Assembly: GCF_000380565.1 (NCBI RefSeq)
Contig: NZ_AQYJ01000027.1
Coordinates: 248,001 to 312,000, forward strand
Reading direction: 5' to 3'
DNA from: Microbulbifer variabilis ATCC 700307
Lineage (GTDB): Bacteria; Pseudomonadota; Gammaproteobacteria; Pseudomonadales; Cellvibrionaceae
Length of the DNA stretch: 64,000 nt
Shown here: one piece after another, positions 8,134-16,190 of the stretch
How positions within the stretch are numbered: the first letter of the stretch is position 1
Layout: each line of letters opens with the position of its first letter
The notes under the pieces: generated by a model
What the model saw: the letters and a program-made list of their open reading frames with translations, nothing else
What the model was told of the DNA's origin: nothing
The model's database searches: none
Program-made: the position numbers and the translations under genes

Positions 8134-9330
8134 TCAAATCTTCTGCATGGCAGAAAAATCTTCATTCCTCTGCCAAACACGTAATAAATTACCCCCAAGA
8201 ATCTTTCTAATATCGTCATTGCTATAACCACGTTTCAACAGACCAAGAACCAAATTAGGATATTCAGATACGTCTTTCAAGCCGACGGGTAAACTATCTC
8301 CAACGCCGTCAAAATCAGAACCGATTCCTATGTGATCAACACCTACTAAATCTCGAATATGATCAAAGTGATCGAGGACATCATTTAGATCTGCGTAAAT
8401 GAATTTATCTTTTTGTAATTTTTCTGTATATTTTTTCACCTCAGTATTTTCTTTTACTAAGTTTCTCTCCTTTATAAAATTATCGACCGCCGAATTAATT
8501 TCAGCATAAGATGTTCTGGACTTGGCGCTGATAAACGTTGAACCAAAATTAATCATTATTACGCCATCCTTTTTGGCGAGGGCCTTGATCATTTCATCAC
8601 TCATATTGCGCTCAAAATCAGGCGTAAAGTGCCTCGCTGATGAATGAGAAGCTATTACAGGAACTTGGGAAATCTCCAGTACCTGCCAGAAAGCTTGATC
8701 AGAAATATGAGATACATCAACCATGACACCCAGTACATTCATTTCCTGAACTAATTGCTTACCAAAATCACTTAGCCCCTGCCAAGGGCGCTCTTTATCG
8801 TAGGAGGAATCAGAGATATGATTACTCTTTGAGTGAGTCAGAGTGATATATCTCACCCCTCGATTATAGAAATGCCTGAGGTTTTCGATACTACCGTCAA
8901 TAGCAGCACCATTTTCCATTCCTAGAGGGAAGGAGAGCTTGCCCTGTGCTACCTGTCTATTCAATTGATTCAAGGACATAGGAATAGCAAATTTATCAGG
9001 GTGTTTGCCCACCAGTTCTTCAACATTATCTATTAACTGATCCGCATACGCTCTAGCGCTACCATCTTTCTCTTTTTCTGCCGGGATATAAATCGACATA
9101 AAGGGCGCATTTAAACCTCCACTTTTCGCTCTTGGAAAGTCAAAATCGCCTCCTGTAGTCGATAACCCAACATCCACATTTTCCTTAGATAAACGATAAG
9201 GAACATCAATGTGACCATCAATCAAAATATTTTCTTGAACCAGTTTTCGTGCCCGAGTCTGCAAGTCAACATTTGTTTCGTTACTACAAGCAGTCAACAG
9301 TATTATCAGAAGAAGAGAACACTTTTTCAT
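8134..9330 (-). CDS. Membrane dipeptidase, peptidase family M19 lipoprotein
   Basis: Zinc dipeptidase of the renal dipeptidase (M19) family, cleaving dipeptides, probably in the periplasm. I start it at the ATG at 9330 (398 residues), giving a lipoprotein signal MKKCSLLLIILLTACS. Metal-binding motifs are in the expected order: HxD in IDGHIDVPYR, Glu in GMENGAAIDGS, His in MVDVSHISDQ, His in VIASHSSARH and Asp in GIGSDFDGVG. The length is normal for the family. It is followed on the same strand by three tiny membrane genes and preceded by a CPBP protease gene. With the TonB-dependent receptor nearby, a role in peptide scavenging is a reasonable guess only. Confidence 0.92.
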   Translation of the reverse strand: MKKCSLLLIILLTACSNETNVDLQTRARKLVQENILIDGHIDVPYRLSKENVDVGLSTTGGDFDFPRAKSGGLNAPFMSIYIPAEKEKDGSARAYADQLIDNVEELVGKHPDKFAIPMSLNQLNRQVAQGKLSFPLGMENGAAIDGSIENLRHFYNRGVRYITLTHSKSNHISDSSYDKERPWQGLSDFGKQLVQEMNVLGVMVDVSHISDQAFWQVLEISQVPVIASHSSARHFTPDFERNMSDEMIKALAKKDGVIMINFGSTFISAKSRTSYAEINSAVDNFIKERNLVKENTEVKKYTEKLQKDKFIYADLNDVLDHFDHIRDLVGVDHIGIGSDFDGVGDSLPVGLKDVSEYPNLVLGLLKRGYSNDDIRKILGGNLLRVWQRNEDFSAMQKI

Positions 9331-9419
9331 AAAATAAATTCCAGAATTCAATTATCACCCAGACTAATCAATTTTTTACAGGATAATTTATCAGTTTTAA
9401 AAGGCTTGTTATTCATCAA

Positions 9420-10196
9420 TTAGCCAGGCAACGGATAAGGAAGAGTTAGCATATGGAGGAAATTAACCCCCCAATGTGCCAACACACAGATCCAAAAGTT
9501 TCTAAACATATACCACAGTATGGCATAGCATAATGAGGCGATCCCCAATAACAAAACAGCAGCAGAATTGGCCGACCAGCCAGTGTGTAGTAGAACAAAC
9601 AGAGTTGCAATAATAGGAACGGAAATCCATCGTAAGCGGCCCAGCCCCTCCTCCTGACCTCTCTGTAATATCCAACGGAAAAAACCTTCCTCACTAACAC
9701 AAACAATAATTAAGTTAATAAGCGCGGCAAAAAAAATTACCCAAGATAATTTTATCGATGGACCATAAAGGAACATACCTGTAATTACAGGAATAATAGC
9801 CAAGAGTAGATAGCGGAGATCAGAAATTCTTATCGTCTGACGTAATCGTAACATAAAAGCGAGTATTGCAATTGAAACAATTGCTTTACCGCCATTAAAA
9901 CCAGCATATATGAGATTTCCACTACTATCTGAATAAGGTGGCAAGACGTGTAAGCGATTACTGCCAGGAATGATATTAGAAGCAGCCACTAGCATAGAAA
10001 TCACCGCAATAAAATATAGGGTAAAGCGCCGCCAACCTTTACTTACTTCCAACCCTATCAATACAAACCAGATAACTGGTGCTAGCAGACCCGCCCAACC
10101 AAAAGGAATTACACACAGAGATAAAAGAGCTGGTGCTCCCCAGGGAATATCTTCTCTATCTAATAAATTTCTAGTCTCAGAAATACTATTTCGCAT
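9420..10196 (-). CDS. CPBP-family intramembrane metalloprotease
   Basis: A membrane glutamic/metallo-protease of the CPBP (Abi, PF02517) family. The 258-residue protein has about eight hydrophobic spans. The family motifs are present: EEGFFRWILQ (EExxxR) near residue 168, FVLLHTGW (FxxxH) near 200 and a late AHWGVNFLH carrying a His and an Asn. Family members process prenylated proteins or take part in bacteriocin self-immunity; no substrate is evident here. It lies 89 bases upstream of the M19 dipeptidase on the same strand and may be co-transcribed. Base composition is AT-rich like its neighbours. Confidence 0.88.
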   Translation of the reverse strand: MRNSISETRNLLDREDIPWGAPALLSLCVIPFGWAGLLAPVIWFVLIGLEVSKGWRRFTLYFIAVISMLVAASNIIPGSNRLHVLPPYSDSSGNLIYAGFNGGKAIVSIAILAFMLRLRQTIRISDLRYLLLAIIPVITGMFLYGPSIKLSWVIFFAALINLIIVCVSEEGFFRWILQRGQEEGLGRLRWISVPIIATLFVLLHTGWSANSAAVLLLGIASLCYAILWYMFRNFWICVLAHWGVNFLHMLTLPYPLPG

Positions 10197-10259
10197 CTTC
10201 AGCTCACCGTTTGGAAAGCGATCCTCCCCCTCTTTAAATATAATGAATGTAACTGAAAA

Positions 10260-10946
10260 TCATCCGTTAAATGTCGCCCGAATTGAGCGATAAGTTAATT
10301 TTAATTTAGCAGGATCCAAAGGTGCCTTAAAAAAAGCATGATAATGGCCAAGGGGGTTTATTAACACCACCTGAGAACCATGATCAACCGTATAACCGCC
10401 CTCATCCAGCATTACTTTGTTGAAAGGAACATTGAGTTGGCTAGCAAAACGCTTTATTTCAAAAAAATCCCCAGTAATTCCATGGAACTCTTTGTTAAAA
10501 TAACGTACATAATCATGTAAAATTTTTGGATTATCCCTGGCCGGATCAACAGTGACCAGAATTATTTCGGTATTACTCCGGGTATTACCGTCAAGGAGCT
10601 GATAAAAACTATTTAAAGTGGATAATGTGGTAGGACAAATATCTGGGCAGTGTGTGAAACCAAAAAAAACTAAAGTCCATTGGCCTTTTAGACTATCGGT
10701 ATGAAATACTTCTCCAGTATCTGAAACCAACTGAAAATTATCTAATATCCTTGCCTTCTGAAGTTTTACCGCACCATTTAATCGCAATTCGGAATCTGTT
10801 ATTACTCGTGGCTGGCTCAACTTATGAACAAAGCCGACTAATACTGCTACTATGAATAACAGTAAAATAGCAATTGTGACACGAATACCACGTTTCTGAC
10901 GTTGCTCAGTTAGCATATCATTATTATTTAATCCACTATGATTCAT
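10260..10946 (-). CDS. Sco1/SenC copper chaperone for cytochrome c oxidase
   Basis: Membrane-anchored thioredoxin-fold protein that delivers copper to, or reduces, the CuA site of cytochrome oxidase. The 228-residue protein has one N-terminal anchor (TIAILLLFIVAVLVGFV), the copper-binding CPDIC motif in FGFTHCPDICPTT, and the distal His in YTVDHGSQVVLI, all expected for Sco proteins. It is the last gene of a minus-strand assembly operon, 4 bases after the heme O synthase gene, which fits a role in maturing the oxidase encoded just upstream. Confidence 0.94.
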   Translation of the reverse strand: MNHSGLNNNDMLTEQRQKRGIRVTIAILLLFIVAVLVGFVHKLSQPRVITDSELRLNGAVKLQKARILDNFQLVSDTGEVFHTDSLKGQWTLVFFGFTHCPDICPTTLSTLNSFYQLLDGNTRSNTEIILVTVDPARDNPKILHDYVRYFNKEFHGITGDFFEIKRFASQLNVPFNKVMLDEGGYTVDHGSQVVLINPLGHYHAFFKAPLDPAKLKLTYRSIRATFNG

Positions 10947-10950
10947 ATTC

Positions 10951-11844
10951 TTACACCGCTATTAAGTAGTGATCTAGCAACATAATGCCAAAAAGTGCCA
11001 TCAAATAAATAATGGAATACCTAAATGTCTCTATGCCTGCATTGGGATCTCTGCCACGCAACATTACCAGGCTCCAATAAATAAATCCCAAGCCAAGTAC
11101 AATCGCACCCAAGAGGTAAAGCCAACCCAGCATAGCAGTGGCAAAGGGTAAAAGACTTACTGCGAATAAGATGAATGTATACAGCAAAATATGCAAATTG
11201 GTATATGGCACACCATGGGTAACAGGAAGCATAGGAACATTAGCTCTGGCATAATCATCCTTCCTATGTACTGCCAACGCCCAGAAATGTGGTGGGGTCC
11301 AGGCAAAAATTATCAGCACAAGCAACAAGGCATGGCCATGGATTTCACCAGTAACCGCCGTCCAACCAAGTAAAGGCGGCGCAGCCCCGGCAAGGCCGCC
11401 AATTACAATATTTTGTGGAGTGGCATGCTTAAGGAACATAGTATAAATAACTGCATAACCCAATAGCGATATGAGTGTGAGCCAGGCAGTTAAAGCGTTT
11501 ATAAAAACCAAAAGCACAACCATACCAAGAAGTCCAAGTACCAGGGAGAAAACCAGTGCCTTATGTGGCTCAACCCTCCCCTTCGCTACTGGTCTGTTAC
11601 TGGTGCGCGCCATTTTAGTATCGATATACCGATCAACTAAATGATTAATTGTTGCAGCACTCCCAGCACATAGTGCAATCCCAATATTCCCCAATATCAA
11701 AGTATGCAATGGCACCATACCCGGCACCGCAAGTAACATACCAATTACTGAAGTTAGTATCATTAGCATAACTACTCGAGGTTTAGTCAGCTCGTAGTAG
11801 TCACGCCAGTTTGTTGAATTTAATTTAGCAGTTTGTATGGTCAT
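10951..11844 (-). CDS. ctaB: Protoheme IX farnesyltransferase (heme O synthase)
   Basis: UbiA-type membrane prenyltransferase that adds a farnesyl group to heme B, making heme O. The 297-residue length is normal and there are about nine membrane spans. Visible signature residues are NHLVDRYIDTKMARTSNRPV (the NxxxDxxxD region with the RTxxRP motif) and the second Asp-rich site in ALAVHRKDDYARANVPMLPV. The gene lies between ctaA and sco. With CtaA it supplies heme A to the aa3 oxidase. It is also called cyoE in other organisms. Confidence 0.95.
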   Translation of the reverse strand: MTIQTAKLNSTNWRDYYELTKPRVVMLMILTSVIGMLLAVPGMVPLHTLILGNIGIALCAGSAATINHLVDRYIDTKMARTSNRPVAKGRVEPHKALVFSLVLGLLGMVVLLVFINALTAWLTLISLLGYAVIYTMFLKHATPQNIVIGGLAGAAPPLLGWTAVTGEIHGHALLLVLIIFAWTPPHFWALAVHRKDDYARANVPMLPVTHGVPYTNLHILLYTFILFAVSLLPFATAMLGWLYLLGAIVLGLGFIYWSLVMLRGRDPNAGIETFRYSIIYLMALFGIMLLDHYLIAV

Positions 11845-11888
11845 AATATTATTGATCCCCTAACTTCCCTGATATGAACCTATTCTTG

Positions 11889-12989
11889 TTAAAGTTCGCC
11901 AGTCAGAGCAGACCTTGGTAATACTAAATTAGTTTGAGCTTCACTATCTTCTATACCCGATGGTTGAACAATCTGAATACGATAATAAAAAGTCAAAGTG
12001 ACTAACAGTAGTAAGGCCGCACCCGCGTTATGTGCAACTGCAATAGGTAAAGGTAAAAACATAATGACATTTGCTATACCCAGACCTAACTGAAATAAAA
12101 GAAGTCCACTTAGAATCAGTGCCCAACGATGTAGACCTACTCTCCAATTCAGTATCGCCAACGTGAACACTACCAAGGTCACCAGTAGAGCGCCGATCCG
12201 ATGACTAAGATGGATAGCCGTACGTGCATCACTCTCCAAAGCCCCCCCCAAATAGTTCGGCCCTATTTGTTGAGTAATATTAAATCCCTCTTGGAAGTCA
12301 GCCTGTGGCCACCACTCTCCATGGCAGGTAGGAAAGTCCGGACATGCGAGTGCTGCGTAATTGGAGCTTGTCCATCCACCCAAAGCGATCTGCAATACGA
12401 TAACTAAAACGGCCAAAAACGCTAGCGGACGTAACCTCTGTAGAGCACGGTATTTATCCACCGGAATATAAATGGGGGTTTTTCTCATACGTTCTATCAA
12501 AAGCCATAACATAGACAATGTGGCCATGCCTCCCAATAGGTGAGCGGTAACCACTTGCGGCCAGAGTTTTAACGTTACAGTCCACATCCCAAATATTGCT
12601 TGCAAAACAATAAGAGCCATCAACAAATTAGTTTGCTTAAGCGTGCGTTTATTTGGGCTACGCCAACTCAAGTAAGTCAAAGTAGCAACCACCAATAAAA
12701 GTATCCCTGCAAAGTAGCGGTGAACCATCTCTGGCCAGGTTTTGCTGCCATCCACAGGAGCATCTGGAAAGGCTTTATTGGCAGACTGAATTTCATGAGC
12801 CTCATCTGGCCAAGTGAGGTGTCCATAACAACCAGGCCAATCGGGGCAACCTAAGCCAGCATCAACCAATCTAGTAAATGCACCTAAAACGACCACTACT
12901 ACTGCCAAAATACAGCCCGCCAACGCCACTTTTGAACGTAACCCAAAATTCGGACGTGCATTACTATTCCTATTAGTTGTCGACTCCAT
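11889..12989 (-). CDS. ctaA: Heme A synthase (COX15/CtaA family)
   Basis: Inner-membrane enzyme that oxidises the methyl group of heme O to give heme A. I prefer the ATG at 12989 (366 residues), which has AAGGA 8 bases upstream; an ATG at 13013 would add 8 residues and overlap the previous gene. Two repeated four-helix halves are visible, with heme-ligand histidines in WPEMVHRYFAG, VTAHLLGG, AIHLSHRIGA and AVAHNAGAA. Cys pairs in GLGCPDWPGCYG and ALACPDFPTCHG are typical of the proteobacterial type. It lies inside the surf1-to-sco assembly operon. Confidence 0.94.
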   Translation of the reverse strand: MESTTNRNSNARPNFGLRSKVALAGCILAVVVVVLGAFTRLVDAGLGCPDWPGCYGHLTWPDEAHEIQSANKAFPDAPVDGSKTWPEMVHRYFAGILLLVVATLTYLSWRSPNKRTLKQTNLLMALIVLQAIFGMWTVTLKLWPQVVTAHLLGGMATLSMLWLLIERMRKTPIYIPVDKYRALQRLRPLAFLAVLVIVLQIALGGWTSSNYAALACPDFPTCHGEWWPQADFQEGFNITQQIGPNYLGGALESDARTAIHLSHRIGALLVTLVVFTLAILNWRVGLHRWALILSGLLLFQLGLGIANVIMFLPLPIAVAHNAGAALLLLVTLTFYYRIQIVQPSGIEDSEAQTNLVLPRSALTGEL

Positions 12990-13002
12990 CCCCTGATCCT
13001 TT

Positions 13003-13644
13003 TTATTTCTCATAGGAGTACTTCAATAATCGTTTAATATCTTTCAACAACTGATTGCCGCTATGATGGTTGTCATAAGCCATCATAGCGAAGCCTTCCT
13101 GGTCAATGAGAAGCGCTTTGACTTCATCTACATTCTGAAGGGCTGCCAATTCCTGTAATGTTCGGATGCTATTCTCGTTCAATTGCAGAATTTTCAGACG
13201 TGGATGTTCAACCCTAAAATATTCTTGTTTTTCAAGAGACATTGGTGCACCAGTTACTAGAAGCCGCTCCACTCGGTGTGCTTTTTCGCCAAGGCGTATA
13301 TGCACCTGACGACTGGTATACAGAAGTTGTTCACACTCATTGCTACACTTTGATCCTCCAATAATCAGGTACCGCCATTTTGGAGACGCATCTAATGGAA
13401 ATATCTCTTCTTCACCTTGATAAGACACTTTGAGATTATTAATTTTTATTGGAGGTTGAATTAATTCTCCCTGATTAGTAGTTTTGTTGGGTATACCAAG
13501 TCCGGTATAGAAAACAATATATGCTGCAATCATGGGCAACAGGACAGATGCAACAATTGATATCCCTTGCAACTTTCTGGAAGAAAAATAGCTGGTAGTT
13601 TTACTAGCATATTCAGAGGTAGAGACTTGTTCTTTATTTTCCAC
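13003..13644 (-). CDS. Membrane-anchored Sco/thioredoxin-like protein of the heme A operon
   Basis: A 213-residue protein of the uncharacterised kind found between surf1 and ctaA in pseudomonad-type oxidase clusters. It has one N-terminal membrane span (ISIVASVLLPMIAAYIVFYT) and a periplasmic domain whose pattern resembles a thioredoxin fold. The segment YLIIGGSKCSNECEQLL places a C-x3-C pair after a beta strand, the same spacing as the copper site of Sco proteins, and ALLIDQEGFAMMAYD resembles the late Sco strand, but the distal copper-binding His is not obvious. I infer a role in oxidase assembly or thiol handling. It ends 13 bases before the preferred ctaA start. Confidence 0.7.
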   Translation of the reverse strand: MENKEQVSTSEYASKTTSYFSSRKLQGISIVASVLLPMIAAYIVFYTGLGIPNKTTNQGELIQPPIKINNLKVSYQGEEEIFPLDASPKWRYLIIGGSKCSNECEQLLYTSRQVHIRLGEKAHRVERLLVTGAPMSLEKQEYFRVEHPRLKILQLNENSIRTLQELAALQNVDEVKALLIDQEGFAMMAYDNHHSGNQLLKDIKRLLKYSYEK

Positions 13645-13666
13645 TCCAGCAACCCTTCATTTATTT

Positions 13667-14398
13667 CTATTTATATCCAAAGAGCCTACCAAAATTGGTA
13701 GCCGCGAACACCCATAAAATTACCAAAGCTATTGCCATACAGAACCATTGTACGGAGTATGCTCTATGACGCTCTGCACTATTTTTAATGAAATTCCAGT
13801 CAGTTACTAATGCAGAATTTGAATCGGCACTAAGTCTGATCACCCAAGATGCATCATATAGATCTAGTTTTTTCATCAGATTTTTATCGAGTAACTGTAT
13901 TCGCCGATTTTTTTCTTGAGCAGACAGATTATTTAAAGTTTTTTTTGCAACAGGATAGAGAAAACCTATAATTTTTATAGGGTTCTTTGGATAAAAAACT
14001 TTTGGAAGTACATCTCGGTTCATTGATAAGGGTATCCATCCACGGTTTATCAACCACCTTTGGTCGGCGGATATAAAAACCTGTAAGACTTCATAACCTG
14101 CCCGTCCACTTCGAGTCCGGTTATCCAATAAGAAGTATTCTCCGGTGTACTGCCCCGACAAACTTACTGGAGTAAATCTTCTTAAAACTGAATTTGCATC
14201 AGGTCTTACCGGTTGTAAGGACAACCTCGCATCAATCTCTTCGCGAATGGTTTCTTTATATTCTGCTCGCTCCAATTGCCAAAATCCCAATGAGACTAAA
14301 ATTGGAAACAAGCCTATTGAGAAGAGGGTTATAGGCCAGTTACGAATCAGTGTTACACTGGTATTTTTCGTAGGAACTGATGGTATCTCTACTCTCAT
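13667..14398 (-). CDS. SURF1-family cytochrome oxidase assembly protein
   Basis: Inner-membrane protein that helps insert heme A into subunit I. The 243-residue protein has the SURF1 layout: an N-terminal span (ITLFSIGLFPILVSLGFWQL) with the GFWQLERAEYK signature, a periplasmic domain containing FLLDNRTRSGRAGYEVLQVF and WLINRGWIP, and a C-terminal span near YSVQWFCMAIALVILWVF. It is first in the surf1 / Sco-like / ctaA / ctaB / sco operon. Its start codon lies only 32 bases from the start of an opposite-strand DUF2909 gene, so its promoter must lie within that gene. Confidence 0.92.
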   Translation of the reverse strand: MRVEIPSVPTKNTSVTLIRNWPITLFSIGLFPILVSLGFWQLERAEYKETIREEIDARLSLQPVRPDANSVLRRFTPVSLSGQYTGEYFLLDNRTRSGRAGYEVLQVFISADQRWLINRGWIPLSMNRDVLPKVFYPKNPIKIIGFLYPVAKKTLNNLSAQEKNRRIQLLDKNLMKKLDLYDASWVIRLSADSNSALVTDWNFIKNSAERHRAYSVQWFCMAIALVILWVFAATNFGRLFGYK

Positions 14399-14430
14399 AC
14401 GTTACTACATCACTGATGGAAAATAATAAT

Positions 14431-14655
14431 ATGTGGCTGAAGATAGTTATTGTGGTTCTATTTCTTGCGGTACTGGTCAGCCTTTCCAGTGCTTTGTTTT
14501 TTCTACTACGGGATATGGGAGCCCCCCAATCAAAGCGTACGCTGTATGCATTGGGAATCAGAATTTCCCTTGCCGCTTTACTCTTATTAGCTATTTGGTA
14601 CGGTTTCGAGAGTGGAATTCTCGCTAAGAGCGCACCTTGGGCAGACAAATATTAA
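14431..14655 (+). CDS. DUF2909-family twin transmembrane protein
   Basis: A small two-span inner-membrane protein (74 residues from the ATG at 14431, which has GGAA 9 bases upstream; an ATG at 14416 is also possible). The N-terminal MWLKIVIVVLFLAVLVSLSS and the connector FLLRDMGAPQSKRTLYALGI are typical of DUF2909, which is regularly found in oxidase clusters between subunit III and surf1. The function is unknown; association with oxidase assembly is inferred from conserved context. It is the only plus-strand gene in this cluster and is followed by a strong hairpin. Confidence 0.85.
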   Translation: MWLKIVIVVLFLAVLVSLSSALFFLLRDMGAPQSKRTLYALGIRISLAALLLLAIWYGFESGILAKSAPWADKY

Positions 14656-14657
14656 TT

Positions 14658-14697
14658 CTTTGATTCCCCTTCTACTTCTGTAAAGGGGGAATCAAAG
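14658..14697. terminator. Bidirectional terminator between DUF2909 and ctaE
   Basis: A perfect 12-base inverted repeat CTTTGATTCCCC / GGGGAATCAAAG with a 16-base loop lies between the convergent DUF2909 (plus) and ctaE (minus) genes. It probably ends both transcripts, which would separate the ctaCDGE unit from the surf1-sco unit. Confidence 0.75.
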
Positions 14698-14708
14698 ATA
14701 CAACGATT

Positions 14709-15599
14709 CTAAGCTCCAAGAACATAGACAAAGATAAAGAGGCCAACCCAAACAACATCTACAAAATGCCAGTACCAGCTCGCTGCTTCAAAACCAAAGT
14801 GATCATTAGGTTTAAAGTGCTGAGCAATTACAGATCGCAACAACATAATTAATAACATGATGGTCCCCAGGGTCACATGGGCACCATGAAATCCGGTCAA
14901 CATAAAAAATGTAGTGCCATAAATTCCGGATTCTAACGTAAGCCCTAAGTGCTGATATGCTTCATAGTATTCTTTCGCCTGTAGGTACAAAAATACGGCT
15001 CCAAGAATTACTGTAATTCCCAACCATGCATTGAACTTTCCACGCTCACCTTTTTTAAGAAAAACATGAGCGAAGTGAACTGTGACACTGGAAGTCAGCA
15101 GAATGAGTGTATTCCACAATGGAAGGTGCCAAGGATCAATAACATCTTTTGGCCCTATAAATTTTGCAGTATCACCATGGGCTGCTGCATCTGGAGTCAC
15201 ATAGAGTGGCCAGGTATTTTCAAAACCTTCCCACAACATATTGGAAATACCATTTTCTCCCTCTCCTGCGAGCCAGGGGACAGAAAAATTTCTTATGTAA
15301 TACAATGCTCCAAAAAATGCCGCAAAGAACATAACTTCAGAGAAAATAAACCAACCCATCCCCCATACATAAGATCGCTTCAATTGTTCACTATTCAAAC
15401 CTGCCATATTTTCCTTAATGACAGCAGCAAACCAGAACCACAGCACAGTCGCCAGGGTAAGCGCACCAGTAAAGAAAACATAAGAACTGCCACCATTGAT
15501 CCAATTTGCAGCACCAAAAGCAATCAAAAACAAACCAATGGTGGCAAATATTGGCAGCCTAGACTGTTCGGGTACATAGTAACTGCTTTCAGTAGCCAT
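14709..15599 (-). CDS. ctaE: Cytochrome c oxidase subunit III
   Basis: Third core subunit of the aa3-type oxidase. I start it at the ATG at 15599 (296 residues, MATESSYYVPEQ), which has GGGA upstream and lies just after the ctaG stop; the longer frame from 15668 would overlap ctaG by 65 bases. Seven membrane spans are expected; typical motifs include WGMGWFIFSEVMFFAAFFGA near the start, TGFHGAHVTLGT and the C-terminal WYWHFVDVVWVGLFIFVYVL. The position after ctaC-ctaD-ctaG is standard in proteobacteria. Confidence 0.96.
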   Translation of the reverse strand: MATESSYYVPEQSRLPIFATIGLFLIAFGAANWINGGSSYVFFTGALTLATVLWFWFAAVIKENMAGLNSEQLKRSYVWGMGWFIFSEVMFFAAFFGALYYIRNFSVPWLAGEGENGISNMLWEGFENTWPLYVTPDAAAHGDTAKFIGPKDVIDPWHLPLWNTLILLTSSVTVHFAHVFLKKGERGKFNAWLGITVILGAVFLYLQAKEYYEAYQHLGLTLESGIYGTTFFMLTGFHGAHVTLGTIMLLIMLLRSVIAQHFKPNDHFGFEAASWYWHFVDVVWVGLFIFVYVLGA

Positions 15600-15603
15600 A
15601 TTT

Positions 15604-16176
15604 TTATCCCTCTCGCGCGGACTTGGTATTATTTTTATCGACATTTTTAGAAATTCTTTCCGTAACATCGAACAGCGTGTAGGAAAGGGTTATGGTTTTT
15701 ACATTTTTAGGTATATCTGGATCGACAATAAATCTAAGAGGTAGCTCCGCTTTCTCCCCTGCTTTTAGCTTTTGCTGATTAAAACAGAAGCACTCGGTTT
15801 TATGGAAATATTGCGCTGCCTTAAACGGTACCAAGCTTGGAATAGCCTGGCCGATCATATCCACTTTGGTAGGGTTAAATGCGAGAAAAACAGTATCCAT
15901 GATCTCACCCGGGTGTACTTCTATCGACATAACACTGGGAGAGAATTTCCATGGCATATTGTCATTATTACTCGCTACAAACTGGACTGTGATTGACCTG
16001 CTGGTATCTATGGCTGCAGGCACGGCCTCGTAACGCCCTCCTGTTTTACCGTTTAAACCAGTAATTTCACAAAAAGCGTCGTAGAGAGGCGGCATAACAA
16101 ATATAGCGAATACCAGCATGCTGGCGGCTAGCGCCAGCAGTTTCGCAGTAACTTTGCTATTTTTGCTGATTCTCAT
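15604..16176 (-). CDS. ctaG: Cytochrome oxidase assembly protein CtaG (Cox11)
   Basis: Membrane-anchored copper chaperone that delivers copper to the CuB site of subunit I. The 190-residue protein has one N-terminal span (LLALAASMLVFAIFVMPPLY) followed by the immunoglobulin-like periplasmic domain. The copper-binding CFCF motif is present in HKTECFCFNQQKLKAGE, and VDPDIPKNVKTITLSYT is the usual C-terminal strand. It lies between ctaD and ctaE, 4 bases from the ctaE start, so its product is made together with subunit I and III. Confidence 0.95.
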   Translation of the reverse strand: MRISKNSKVTAKLLALAASMLVFAIFVMPPLYDAFCEITGLNGKTGGRYEAVPAAIDTSRSITVQFVASNNDNMPWKFSPSVMSIEVHPGEIMDTVFLAFNPTKVDMIGQAIPSLVPFKAAQYFHKTECFCFNQQKLKAGEKAELPLRFIVDPDIPKNVKTITLSYTLFDVTERISKNVDKNNTKSAREG

Positions 16177-16190
16177 TAGCTATCCAAAGA

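Noticed and set aside
15066-15650. 194-residue plus-strand frame over ctaE and ctaG
   Set aside because: It is antisense to well-recognised oxidase genes and its translation has no protein-like pattern.
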